Source: Brenneria sp. hezel4-2-4
Lineage (GTDB): Bacteria; Pseudomonadota; Gammaproteobacteria; Enterobacterales; Enterobacteriaceae
Assembly: GCF_013155275.1 (NCBI RefSeq)
Contig: NZ_JABJXS010000012.1
Coordinates: forward strand, 29,245 to 93,244
Direction: 5' to 3'
DNA: 64,000 nt
Shown: one piece after another, positions 19,501-27,744 of the stretch
How positions within the stretch are numbered: position 1 is the first letter of the stretch
Layout of the letters: every line of letters begins with the position of its first letter
The notes under the pieces: generated by a model
Databases searched by the model: none
Seen by the model: only the letters and a program-made list of their open reading frames with translations
Told to the model about the DNA's origin: nothing
Program-made: the position numbers and the translations under genes

Positions 19501-20361
19501 ATGCAACGTCTTGTTTATGTTGATGGGCAATATATACCGGAAAGCGAGGCCAAAGTTTCGATATTCGACCGCGGTTTTCTCTTTGCCGACGCCGTGTATG
19601 AAGTGACGGCGGTTGTGAATGGTAAACTGGCCGAGTTTGATGGCCATATGACGCGGCTACAGCGTTCCTGCCGTGAGCTGTCGCTTACGTTGCCCGTTAC
19701 CCCCGCCGAGTTGAAAGATATTCATCATGCCCTGATCGAAAAAAACGGCATGAATGAAGGCGCAATCTATTTACAATTAAGCCGCGGCAACGCCGGCGAT
19801 CGTGACTTTCATTTCCCTTCCGCCGAGGTGAAACCCACGCTGGTGCTGTTTACCCAAGCCCGACCTATCATTAATAATCCGAAAGCCGAAACAGGTCTTG
19901 CTGTTGTGACCAGCCCCGATATACGCTGGCATCGCCGGGATATTAAAACGGTCAGCCTGCTTGCGGCCTGTTTGGCGAAAGAGTATGCCCATGCCCAACA
20001 CGCCGATGACGCCTTTATGGTGGAAAACGGATTTATTACTGAAGGCAGCTCCTGCAACTGCTACATCGTCCTGCACGATAACACCGTGGTGACACGCCCG
20101 CTTAGTAACGACATTCTGCACGGCATCACCCGGCAGTCGCTGTTAAAGCTGGCTTCAGGCGATCATATCAAACTGGAAGAACGGCTCTTCACCCCGGAAG
20201 AAGCCTATCACGCCAGTGAAATCTTTATCAGTTCGGCGACGACCTTCGTGTTACCGGTAGTGACGCTTGACGGCAAAACCGTTGGCGACGGCAAACCCGG
20301 TCCGATAACCCGCCGCCTGAGAGAAATTTATATTGAGATGGTGAAGCAGCAGGTGAAGTAA
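19501..20361 (+). CDS. dat: D-amino-acid aminotransferase
   Basis: Fold-type IV PLP enzyme of 286 residues. Marks are the N-terminal FDRGFLFADAVYEVT, PLP lysine in RRDIKTVSLLAACLAKEYA, and VENGFITEGSSCNCYIV and FISSATTFVLPVVTLDG in the phosphate-binding and C-terminal regions. It should move amino groups between D-amino acids and 2-oxoglutarate, yielding D-glutamate. It follows dgcA by 42 bases on the same strand. I choose the ATG at 19501, seven bases after AAGGAG, over an in-frame GTG one codon earlier. Confidence 0.87.
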   Translation: MQRLVYVDGQYIPESEAKVSIFDRGFLFADAVYEVTAVVNGKLAEFDGHMTRLQRSCRELSLTLPVTPAELKDIHHALIEKNGMNEGAIYLQLSRGNAGDRDFHFPSAEVKPTLVLFTQARPIINNPKAETGLAVVTSPDIRWHRRDIKTVSLLAACLAKEYAHAQHADDAFMVENGFITEGSSCNCYIVLHDNTVVTRPLSNDILHGITRQSLLKLASGDHIKLEERLFTPEEAYHASEIFISSATTFVLPVVTLDGKTVGDGKPGPITRRLREIYIEMVKQQVK

Positions 20362-20400
20362 TAGCTTAGCCGCCCGCAGTTATTTTCGTTGATATGACGA

Positions 20401-20425
20401 GTTACCCGGCATCGCGCCGGGTAAC
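20401..20425. terminator. hairpin between convergent dat and mscS-type gene
   Basis: GTTACCCGGC and GCCGGGTAAC form a perfect 10-bp stem with a 5-base loop between the two converging genes. There is no T-run, so termination may be weak or Rho-assisted. Confidence 0.5.
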
Positions 20426-20474
20426 GCTGTCTCTGAGTTTGAGAACCACATCCCGCTTCCGAAATAAATCAGGC

Positions 20475-22919
20475 TTAGGGTTTCTCATCAACCATAATGC
20501 TATCCGACACCTCACCAGACGAGTTTTCCAACACCATTCTTTGAGGCACCGCCAAAGGAATGCTGGCTGCGCGCAACCGCTTGATAATCTCAAACAACAG
20601 ATCGCTTTTCGCTCCAGAGACCAAACGCGGGCTGCTGACATATCCCGTCACGCTCAACACCATCCCCGTCGGAGTCAGTTGACTGAATGAAACAGACGGC
20701 GCGGGCGAATCCAGAATTACCTCATGTTCGTTGTAAGCGTCCAGCAGGATGGTTCTGACCTCTTCAGGATCGATATCCAGCGGAAAAGTCAGCGCCATCG
20801 TCGCCACGCCAAGCGCGTTTCCCATGGTAATGTTGCGCACATTTTGTGAAATAAATTGCGAGTTAGGGACGATAACCGTCGAACGGTCACCCAGTTGGAT
20901 CTCTGTCGCCCGGACATTAATTCGCCGGATATCCCCTTCCACACCGCTGATATTCACCAGATCGCCCACCTTGACCGGGCGTTCGGTCAGCAGAATCAAA
21001 CCTGAAATAAAGTTTTTGACGATTTCCTGTAGGCCAAAACCGATGCCCACCGACAGCGCACTGACAATCCACGCCAGCTTATTCCACTGAATACCTAGGG
21101 TTGCCAGCGTCAGCAGGATAATCAGGATGTAACCGATATTACTGAACAAGGTCACCAGCGATGCGCGAATACCGCGATCCAGCGTCGTTTTGGGCAGAAA
21201 ATCCTGCTCCAGCCAGCGCTTCGAGGAGCGCAGAACATAGATGCCGATTGCCAGTAACAGCAGCGCGTTCACCAAATGGGCAGGCACGATGCTTAACGTT
21301 TCCAGCCCCTTGCCGCCCCACAGCTCTACGGCTTTTTGGATCAGCGCCAGCGGCGTTGTGGTGCCAAAAGTTCCGCTCAGTAAGGCGACTGCCGCCATCA
21401 AAATCAAAAAGACCTTTCCGCAGGCGGAAAGCAGCGCCGCGGCCTGCGCTAAATGACGGTCATCAAGATTGAGCGAATTTTTAATGCGCCGCCCGCTGGT
21501 ATTATTGGGGGAGAATACGCTTTCGCAGATATCGGTAATAAACGTCGAGAACAGGTAAAGACACGAGAAAACCATACCGATCCACACCAGCTCATAGGTC
21601 AGAAACCGGGCCAGCGAAATATAACCAATCACCAGCGAAACCAGCACGGAAAACGCCGTCACCAATATGCCCAGATGAATCAATCCCGCCAGCGTCGAAC
21701 GCGCTTCCGGTTGCGTTCCCTCATGCACCATCTGACGGCGGACCTGATCGCTTTTCAAAGTGATCATACCTGCGGTGAGCGCCAGAAATAATGCGGACAA
21801 GCCATTCGCCATAATGGTGGCCGCCACGGATGTCCCCACGGTGGCCGTAATTTGTTCAATAACGCCAAACACCATCATCAGGACGGCGGCGATCGCCGGA
21901 AAAGGCTTCATCGCCTTGGCTACCGGATTGGCGATCGCCGGCAACCGCCAGGAGGGACGCTGATTCGAAAGAAATGCGCGGCCCAGCCCTGCGATCATCG
22001 AACAAAAGACGGCAAGTTGCGTCAGCGTATCCAGAAATGTTTCTATCCGCTCAGCCGACTCGCCATGGCGGGTAAAAGTGAAATCCAGCAAATTTGCGGC
22101 GACGCCGATGGTCAACACGGTAGAGATGACGCTGGCCGTTGCCAGAAAACTTCGCCTTAGCCGCCCTTCCGGCAACAGATGGATCCCGGCCCAGGCCAGA
22201 TACTTCTCCATATAGCGACGCCCTGCGGTAACCAGCGCCGCCGCAACAAGCAGATAAAAGGCGGAACCATAACGCCAATCTGGCGCCCAGGAAGCCATTA
22301 GCGCATCGCTTAATTGCTGCTGAAATACGCCTAGCCGCCGTTGATCTTCCGCCTGAGGGGCGACCAGCGGAGACCAAAACCGCGCCCCAAAAATGCTGCC
22401 GGAATTTAATGCCAATTGGGTTTTCAACGCATTGCGCCGCAGCGTCACAATCTGCGCTGAAAGATTTGCCGCACTGGCGCGCAGCGCCTGGATTTGTTCA
22501 ATCTGCGCATCCATCTTCGACTTCTGAGCGTTCAGGCTGTTGCGCTTGCGTGTGACTTCATTCGTTTCGTTGATGGTGGAACCCGGCTCAGGGGCCGGCC
22601 CTAAAACATCCAACTGCGCCTGTAGTTGAGCACGAAGCGGAGCGACGCTCGCCGACAGATCGTCAGCCCTGCCGACCAACTGCTGCGTGGTGTCGTTCAA
22701 CGCGCCGAATTTGCTATCGCTGTTAGTGCCTGACACCTGCTGCTTAATGCTATCCAGCTGTTTTTGCAGCGCCACCAGTTCGGCATCAATATTTATTTTC
22801 ACCGGCGCTTCAGACTGTGATGGCTGAGGATCCGGGTCAGCCGCCGCCGCATGCCCAACGGGCAACACCAATGTTGCCAACAGGAAAATACGCAATAATG
22901 CGGATAACAAAGTATGCAT
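20475..22919 (-). CDS. large MscS-family mechanosensitive channel with DUF3772-type periplasmic domain
   Basis: About 814 residues. Signal peptide (LLRIFLLATLVLPVGHAAAA), then a coiled-coil-rich periplasmic domain (residues about 40-230) of the kind seen in DUF3772 proteins. A dozen or so membrane helices follow, then the MscS core with pore helix IVSALSVGIGFGLQEIVKNFISGLILLTERPVKVGDLV and the beta domain GVEGDIRRINVRATEIQLGDRSTVIVPNSQF. It likely gates on membrane tension during osmotic downshift. The ATG at 22919 is preferred to an in-frame TTG at 22937 because the signal peptide starts there. Confidence 0.85.
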   Translation of the reverse strand: MHTLLSALLRIFLLATLVLPVGHAAAADPDPQPSQSEAPVKINIDAELVALQKQLDSIKQQVSGTNSDSKFGALNDTTQQLVGRADDLSASVAPLRAQLQAQLDVLGPAPEPGSTINETNEVTRKRNSLNAQKSKMDAQIEQIQALRASAANLSAQIVTLRRNALKTQLALNSGSIFGARFWSPLVAPQAEDQRRLGVFQQQLSDALMASWAPDWRYGSAFYLLVAAALVTAGRRYMEKYLAWAGIHLLPEGRLRRSFLATASVISTVLTIGVAANLLDFTFTRHGESAERIETFLDTLTQLAVFCSMIAGLGRAFLSNQRPSWRLPAIANPVAKAMKPFPAIAAVLMMVFGVIEQITATVGTSVAATIMANGLSALFLALTAGMITLKSDQVRRQMVHEGTQPEARSTLAGLIHLGILVTAFSVLVSLVIGYISLARFLTYELVWIGMVFSCLYLFSTFITDICESVFSPNNTSGRRIKNSLNLDDRHLAQAAALLSACGKVFLILMAAVALLSGTFGTTTPLALIQKAVELWGGKGLETLSIVPAHLVNALLLLAIGIYVLRSSKRWLEQDFLPKTTLDRGIRASLVTLFSNIGYILIILLTLATLGIQWNKLAWIVSALSVGIGFGLQEIVKNFISGLILLTERPVKVGDLVNISGVEGDIRRINVRATEIQLGDRSTVIVPNSQFISQNVRNITMGNALGVATMALTFPLDIDPEEVRTILLDAYNEHEVILDSPAPSVSFSQLTPTGMVLSVTGYVSSPRLVSGAKSDLLFEIIKRLRAASIPLAVPQRMVLENSSGEVSDSIMVDEKP

Positions 22920-23221
22920 AACTCGAAAGCTTCCCAAGTTCGACAGAAATGGTGGATTTTAATACAGCCGCAATTTACCAGACAGATTAAATTGTCATTC
23001 ATCAATATGCAGTGTATCAACAGCAGGCGCTGGCGGACATGCCCGCGTACAACATACAAAGAATTACTGAACAGGCCCAGCAGATAAAGATGAAATACGC
23101 ATCCCCGCCCTCATTTAGCATGAATGAAACTCACAACAGTACAAAAATAGTGCAAGAGACGATGATATCCACCCCAGTTGTACAGGGATTCGCCGGATAG
23201 CGTAAATCAAACGCCAATCCG

Positions 23222-23249
23222 TTGACTCAACGAGGGGGGTGGGTATAAT
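23222..23249 (+). promoter_or_regulatory. promoter of tRNA-Arg
   Basis: TTGACT at 23222-23227 and a perfect TATAAT at 23244-23249 with a 16-base spacer lie about 45 bases upstream of the tRNA. Confidence 0.65.
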
Positions 23250-23293
23250 CCAGCCCACTGTTGTTACATCCGACAGCAATCCCTTTCCGCAAT

Positions 23294-23370
23294 GCGCCCT
23301 TAGCTCAGCTGGATAGAGCAACGGCCTTCTAAGCCGTAGGTCACAGGTTCGAATCCTGTAGGGCGTACCA
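23294..23370 (+). tRNA. argU: tRNA-Arg (anticodon TCT)
   Basis: A full cloverleaf can be drawn. The acceptor GCGCCCT pairs with AGGGCGT. The anticodon stem ACGGC/GCCGT encloses loop CTTCTAA, placing TCT at 23328-23330. The T-arm is CAGGTTCGAATCCTG, and CCA is encoded at the 3' end. In E. coli the equivalent argU lies close to folD and is used by an integrated prophage. Here a P4-type integrase follows directly and folD comes about 21 kb later, so this tRNA is the likely attB site. Confidence 0.96.
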
Positions 23371-23534
23371 TAATTTCGTCTTTTGACGTCTGTTAAAGTC
23401 TACAATCCCCTTTTAAATCAGCATTATCCTCTACAAAATGGGCTATTAAGGTCTAGTGTAGTCTCTTGAGTTCTAGCATCACTTGGGGGTATGTTTGGGG
23501 GTATTCGCAGGTTCAATAGAAGTGATACCCCCAA

Positions 23535-24740
23535 ATGAAGCTAACTGCTCGCCAAGTAGAAACAGCTAAACCCAAAGATAAGCCCTACAAGCTTACTGAT
23601 GGTGCTGGATTATATTTGCTGGTTAACACCAATGGCTCACGCTACTGGCGTTTAAAGTATCGTTATGCAGGAAAAGAAAAACTGCTTTCTATCGGCACAT
23701 ATCCCAATATCTCACTGGCTGATGCAAGAACAAAACGTGGGGAAGCCAAAAAGCTTCTTGCGAATGGTGGTGATCCGAGCGAAGAAAAGCAGGTTGAGAA
23801 ACAGGCAAAAATCGCGGCGGTCAACAACAGCTTTAAGCTTATCGCATTAGAGTGGCACGAACATAAGCGCCCTAACTGGTCGAAGGGCTATGCTGAAGAC
23901 ATTCTTGAATATCTGAAAAAAGACATCTTCCCCTACCTTGGTAAACGGCCAATCACTGACATCAAGCCAAAAGATATGCTGGATGTGCTGAGAAAAATGG
24001 AACAACGGGGCGTGCTTGATAAACTGAAAAAGACTCGTCAGGCTTGCCGACAGATTTTCACCTACGCCATCGTATCCGGTCGGGCTGAATATAATCCGGT
24101 AACGGATTTAGCTGGGGTATTGAAAGCGCCGAAGCAAAAACACTTCCCTCACCTGTTGGCTGATGAACTTGGTCCCTTTATTCAAGCCCTGAATGACTAT
24201 AGCGGTAGCCGCATTACTCAAATTGCCACTCGCCTGCTGATGCTGACCGGACTGAGAACCATCGAGCTACGATCTGCTGAATGGCAGGAAATCGATTTTG
24301 GCAAGAAGATCTGGCAGATCCCCAAAGAGCGTATGAAAATGCGCCGTCCCCATCTGGTTCCCCTATCCACTCAGGTTTATGATCTGTTGTCGGAACTACA
24401 AAACATCACTGGTGGTTTTCAGTTGGTTTTTCCGGGTCGGAACGATTCCAGTAAGTCAATGAGCGAAGCGAGCATTAATCAGGTCATCAAACGTGTCGGA
24501 TACGATAAGAAACTAACCGGACACGGTTTTCGCCACACGATGAGTACCATCCTTCATGAGCAGGGCTTCAACAGTGCATGGATTGAACTCCAGTTAGCCC
24601 ATGTCGATAAAAACTCTATCCGTGCCACTTATAACCACGCACTATATCTGGATGGTCGGCGGGAAATGCTTCAATGGTATGCGGATTATATGGATAAGCT
24701 GGGAAAGGGTAATTCATCTGAATTTAGTCTTATTGCTTAA
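23535..24740 (+). CDS. int: tyrosine recombinase, P4-type integrase
   Basis: A 401-residue integrase with the N-terminal DUF4102 arm-binding domain (KLTARQVETAKPKDKPYKLTDGAGLYLLV), a core-binding domain (NWSKGYAEDILEYLKKDIFPYLGKR) and the catalytic domain. Catalytic residues are visible: Arg in LTGLRTIELR, HxxR in HGFRHTMSTIL, His/Lys in QLAHVDKNSIRATYN and Tyr in RATYNHALYLDGRREML. It ends with the usual WYADYMDKL motif. It points away from the tRNA, as P4-family integrases commonly do. No sign of inactivation. Confidence 0.94.
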   Translation: MKLTARQVETAKPKDKPYKLTDGAGLYLLVNTNGSRYWRLKYRYAGKEKLLSIGTYPNISLADARTKRGEAKKLLANGGDPSEEKQVEKQAKIAAVNNSFKLIALEWHEHKRPNWSKGYAEDILEYLKKDIFPYLGKRPITDIKPKDMLDVLRKMEQRGVLDKLKKTRQACRQIFTYAIVSGRAEYNPVTDLAGVLKAPKQKHFPHLLADELGPFIQALNDYSGSRITQIATRLLMLTGLRTIELRSAEWQEIDFGKKIWQIPKERMKMRRPHLVPLSTQVYDLLSELQNITGGFQLVFPGRNDSSKSMSEASINQVIKRVGYDKKLTGHGFRHTMSTILHEQGFNSAWIELQLAHVDKNSIRATYNHALYLDGRREMLQWYADYMDKLGKGNSSEFSLIA

Positions 24741-24756
24741 TGTGGCTCTCTGGTAG

Positions 24757-24861
24757 CATCAGGATGAACATCTCGATGAGCGCAAACTGATGCTGCCATG
24801 GTGGGCTGATTTCTTGGATGCCAACCGCGATGGCGTGGTTAGACCGTTTGAGTTTGTTTAG
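24757..24861 (+). pseudogene. C-terminal remnant of a second P4-type integrase
   Basis: Right after the intact integrase, an open stretch of 34 codons encodes DEHLDERKLMLPWWADFLDA and ends RPFEFV before TAG. This is the typical end of P4/phage integrases (ERRxMLQWWADYLD...PFEF) and differs from the ending of the intact neighbour, so it is not a tandem copy. No start or catalytic domain precedes it; a stop codon lies immediately upstream. It looks like the scar of an earlier element in the same tRNA. Confidence 0.7.
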
Positions 24862-25122
24862 CAGAAAGAAATAAAATATATATCAGTCTACTAATATCAA
24901 ATGAATCTATTTCTAATTGAGAAAAAATATGGGAGATAATACATAAAGAACCGCAGCTAGTGCGGCTCTTTAAAGGTTTGGCTCTGCACCTTTCCGGGAT
25001 GATCCACTGACAAAAGGCCGAGCCGTTTTTTTCAGAATCAGAGACATTTGTGTTCCTATCTCTGATTAAAATAGGTTAATATTAGTAGTATTATAGGTGT
25101 TTTTATCTAGGAGTCAAGAGGA
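24862..25122. other. intergenic region before the HEPN gene
   Basis: AT-rich, no coding frame seen. A GC-containing segment (24950-25035) between AT-rich stretches shows short complementary words (CCGCAGCTAGTGCGG) that can fold as a hairpin followed by CTCTTT. Confidence 0.35.
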
Positions 25123-26904
25123 ATGCGTATAGATAACCGCTTAGATAGGGAAGATCTAACAATCCGACAGCTTTTTTTTATTGAATGCTGGGCCAACCTA
25201 AGTCATAAAAATAGTATAGACACTGATCGTGTCGGATTTAATAATGCATTAAATTCTTTGCAGGAAATTGACTTCTTATATAGATTTGAAAACAAGTATA
25301 ATGGGGAGAAAAAAAGAGAAAGGGCCGTAAGTGAGTTTTTAGAGATATTAAGTCAAGATGAGCTTTTAAATGATACTAAGTTTTTGGGTATCAACACGCA
25401 GATTCGCGGGCTTTTCACTAAACCCGGTTTTATAAAAGATCCGAGCAAAAGCCCAGTAGAAAAGCAAAAAAAACTATTCCAGAGTTTGTGTAAGCAGTTA
25501 AGATTGAATATTGAAAATAATTATATTGATTTAGCTACCGATGAAATCAAAAAAATTATAGATAAACAAGAAGAGCCTACTGATGATGAACTTTTGAAAC
25601 TGTATAATAAAATTAACAACTTAATGAGTGTACTATTGACAAAAGGTATGCCGCTAACTGAATGTTATTTGCTATATAATAATATTTTATTGAAGAATGA
25701 TAAAGGCGATTTTAACGAGCGTTATCAATCTTGGCAAAACAAGATCACTCAAAAGCTATCAAATCACACGGTGATATTCATTCTTGAAAATGAAGTCTTG
25801 CACGATCTTCTATCTGGAAGTGACCAGACTATAGAATTCAATGATTGCCTATTTACGCCTAAAACTGCTGATAATGGGAAACAATACATTCAAGTCAAGA
25901 TATATACTAAAGCTATAACACAGTTGTCAGCAAGAATAAAAGCAGATCAAATATTAGTTGAATCACTTGATGTTATAGCTTATATGATTGGCAAGGGAAA
26001 AATAGAAGTAAAAAATAAATTTAGTGTAAAAACAGAAAATAATGAAGCTAATATAATTAATCATTTTGATAATGAAATAAACGTTAATTCCGATAGGCTA
26101 ACAAAATATGAATTTACACATTTTATAAAATCTATGGATGTTTTGTTTAAAAATGCAAATATAGAATCAAGAAAAAAGATAAGTTCAGCATTTCACTTCT
26201 TAAGAAATGGAATTAACAATAACTCCAAAGAGAGTAAATTTACATCATACTGGTCTGCACTCGAATCTTTAACGCTGGGAGTATCCCCCGATGATATAAA
26301 ACATGATGAGCATGTTATTCTTTCCGTAGTACCGTGTATTGGGCTTGATTATGTTGTGAAGCAAATGTTTGCGTTAAGGGGAATTATAAATTATTTGAAA
26401 ATTGAAAATATCCCTGATGAAGAACAAGTTCATAACTTAACAAATATAACTTTAGGTGAACTCTATCTTCTTTTAAAAAAAGATAACGTTTGCAATTATC
26501 TAATTCAAAAAATGTCGGCATACCCTTATGCTTTGTTCTCCTTGAATAAAATGACAAGCCTGTGCAAAAACCCAGCTTTAATGGGTTCTAAAATAGAAAA
26601 CCACACGAAGAAGGTAACGTTACATATACATCGATTATATATTTTAAGAAATTCTATTATTCATAATGCTGAGTCTAACCCAAACATTACTTTCCTAACA
26701 TCAAACCTTGAGCACTATCTGCGTGGTACGATCAACGCGATGTATTACATAGCTTTACTTCTTCCAAGCGTGTCATCCCCAGAAGAAATATTCATAAGAT
26801 GTAATTTCATGTTTAAATCGATACGAGATAATCTCATGAGGACTAAGAACGATGGAGGTCCATGCGACTCGGATCTAATTGAATGGCTTAATTTACATAA
26901 ATGA
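25123..26904 (+). CDS. large protein with HEPN-type RNase motif, probable defence protein
   Basis: A 593-residue protein, AT-rich and Lys/Asn-rich like the rest of the island. The C-terminal part carries LRNSIIHNAE, an R-x4-H motif at R509-H514, the signature of HEPN RNases. It also has the preceding helix FTSYWSALESLTLGVSP, common in Apea-like HEPN proteins. The N-terminal 350 residues are unassigned and mixed helical. HEPN proteins often act as abortive-infection toxins. It appears monocistronic, with AAGAGGA seven bases before the ATG. The HEPN call is motif-based; the defence role is inferred from motif and context. Confidence 0.65.
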   Translation: MRIDNRLDREDLTIRQLFFIECWANLSHKNSIDTDRVGFNNALNSLQEIDFLYRFENKYNGEKKRERAVSEFLEILSQDELLNDTKFLGINTQIRGLFTKPGFIKDPSKSPVEKQKKLFQSLCKQLRLNIENNYIDLATDEIKKIIDKQEEPTDDELLKLYNKINNLMSVLLTKGMPLTECYLLYNNILLKNDKGDFNERYQSWQNKITQKLSNHTVIFILENEVLHDLLSGSDQTIEFNDCLFTPKTADNGKQYIQVKIYTKAITQLSARIKADQILVESLDVIAYMIGKGKIEVKNKFSVKTENNEANIINHFDNEINVNSDRLTKYEFTHFIKSMDVLFKNANIESRKKISSAFHFLRNGINNNSKESKFTSYWSALESLTLGVSPDDIKHDEHVILSVVPCIGLDYVVKQMFALRGIINYLKIENIPDEEQVHNLTNITLGELYLLLKKDNVCNYLIQKMSAYPYALFSLNKMTSLCKNPALMGSKIENHTKKVTLHIHRLYILRNSIIHNAESNPNITFLTSNLEHYLRGTINAMYYIALLLPSVSSPEEIFIRCNFMFKSIRDNLMRTKNDGGPCDSDLIEWLNLHK

Positions 26905-26998
26905 TAAAAATATTCATGGAATTTATTATGCTTACATAAAAATTAGCATTACCTAATGATTAAAATTCAACCAGACTATGGAAGTCTTACATCAACTA

Positions 26999-27193
26999 CT
27001 ACCCCTTCGGCTCAATCCCCTGCTTTCGCAACTCCTGACGGGCAAGTTCCTTGAACCAATTGCCGAGACTGACACCTTCTTTTGCAACTACGTCATCAAG
27101 CTGCTCCCGTAACTCAGGCGAGATGCGTATCTGGAAGGTCGGAGATTTACCTGCTGAAGATGATTTCTTCGTATCACGTTTAATCGTTGACAT
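26999..27193 (-). CDS. ribbon-helix-helix DNA-binding protein
   Basis: A 64-residue protein with a basic Ser/Lys-rich start and an RHH core: beta strand PTFQIRISPELREQLDDVVAKEGVSLGNWFKELARQEL. It resembles Arc/CopG-type repressors and MobC- or ParG-like small RHH proteins. Two copies of the palindrome GTACGTAC lie directly upstream, one of them covering the ribosome-binding region, so it is probably autoregulatory. It is divergent from two small genes and could control them too. Confidence 0.75.
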   Translation of the reverse strand: MSTIKRDTKKSSSAGKSPTFQIRISPELREQLDDVVAKEGVSLGNWFKELARQELRKQGIEPKG

Positions 27194-27236
27194 GTACGTA
27201 CCTTTTTAACTATGCTGGGTCTTATAGGTACGTACC
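27194..27236. promoter_or_regulatory. pair of GTACGTACC palindromic operators
   Basis: GTACGTACC occurs at 27194-27202 and 27228-27236, 34 bases apart (about three helical turns); the second is within the perfect palindrome GGTACGTACC. The first touches the start codon of the RHH gene and sits between its AAGG ribosome-binding site and ATG. This is the arrangement expected for autorepression by an RHH dimer pair (inference). Confidence 0.6.
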
Positions 27237-27330
27237 CTATCACAAAATCTCATACTTATCACCCGTTTCGCCCCTGAAAGGTATTGGCCTACCAGACAGG
27301 GGCTGACCACAGCGTTAAGAGGTTAACGAT

Positions 27331-27453
27331 ATGGCTAACAGCAAGTCTAGCAATTCCCTTATTGAAGATCAGCAAGTTAAGCAGTCTATTAATCGTTATT
27401 TTAAGCGGTTCCGGCAAGAGACTGTGGATGTGGAGGTGCATTATGTTCGATAA
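27331..27453 (+). CDS. small protein of 40 residues
   Basis: Short open frame starting ATGGCTAACAGC eight bases after AGAGG, product beginning MANSKSSNSLIEDQQVKQSI, rich in polar residues and ending with VHYVR. It overlaps the next gene by 11 bases, suggesting coupling. Not recognised; the good ribosome-binding site and overlap are the evidence for it. Confidence 0.5.
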   Translation: MANSKSSNSLIEDQQVKQSINRYFKRFRQETVDVEVHYVR

Positions 27454-27613
27454 CACACCATTAGAGCAGGAAGAAATCATTGATCAGTGCCGAGCGTTGA
27501 TCTACGCCGTTATCGAAACCAAGAACCCGCAAGCCAAAGAGATTTTGACGTTCATCCTTTGGGAAAGGCTGGACTGGCTGTATCAAGATTTTCATTCGGA
27601 AGAAGCTGTATAA
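27443..27613 (+). CDS. small acidic protein of 56 residues
   Basis: Starts at the ATG in TTATGTTCGATAAC, inside the end of the preceding small frame, with GGAGG seven bases upstream. The product (MFDNTPLEQEEIIDQCRALI, then LTFILWERLDWLYQDF) is acidic and helical. A longer frame starting at 27284 exists but lacks a ribosome-binding site and would overlap the previous gene completely. Similar small proteins occur next to relaxases and integrases in enterobacterial islands, but I cannot name the family. Confidence 0.55.
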   Translation: MFDNTPLEQEEIIDQCRALIYAVIETKNPQAKEILTFILWERLDWLYQDFHSEEAV

Positions 27614-27683
27614 ATATATTATTCGACTATATTCATAATATATCACTCTAAGACTATAGCTTTAAAAAAAACTTCATTCACAA

Positions 27684-27713
27684 CTGATCGTTAGTGCCTA
27701 TATTAACGATCAG
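27684..27713. terminator. terminator-like hairpin between convergent genes
   Basis: CTGATCGTTA at 27684-27693 and TAACGATCAG at 27704-27713 form a perfect 10-bp stem, followed on the plus strand by CATTTATTTATC. It separates the small plus-strand operon from the converging TIGR04141 gene. Confidence 0.55.
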
Positions 27714-27744
27714 CATTTATTTATCAATTAAATAACCTCATTAA

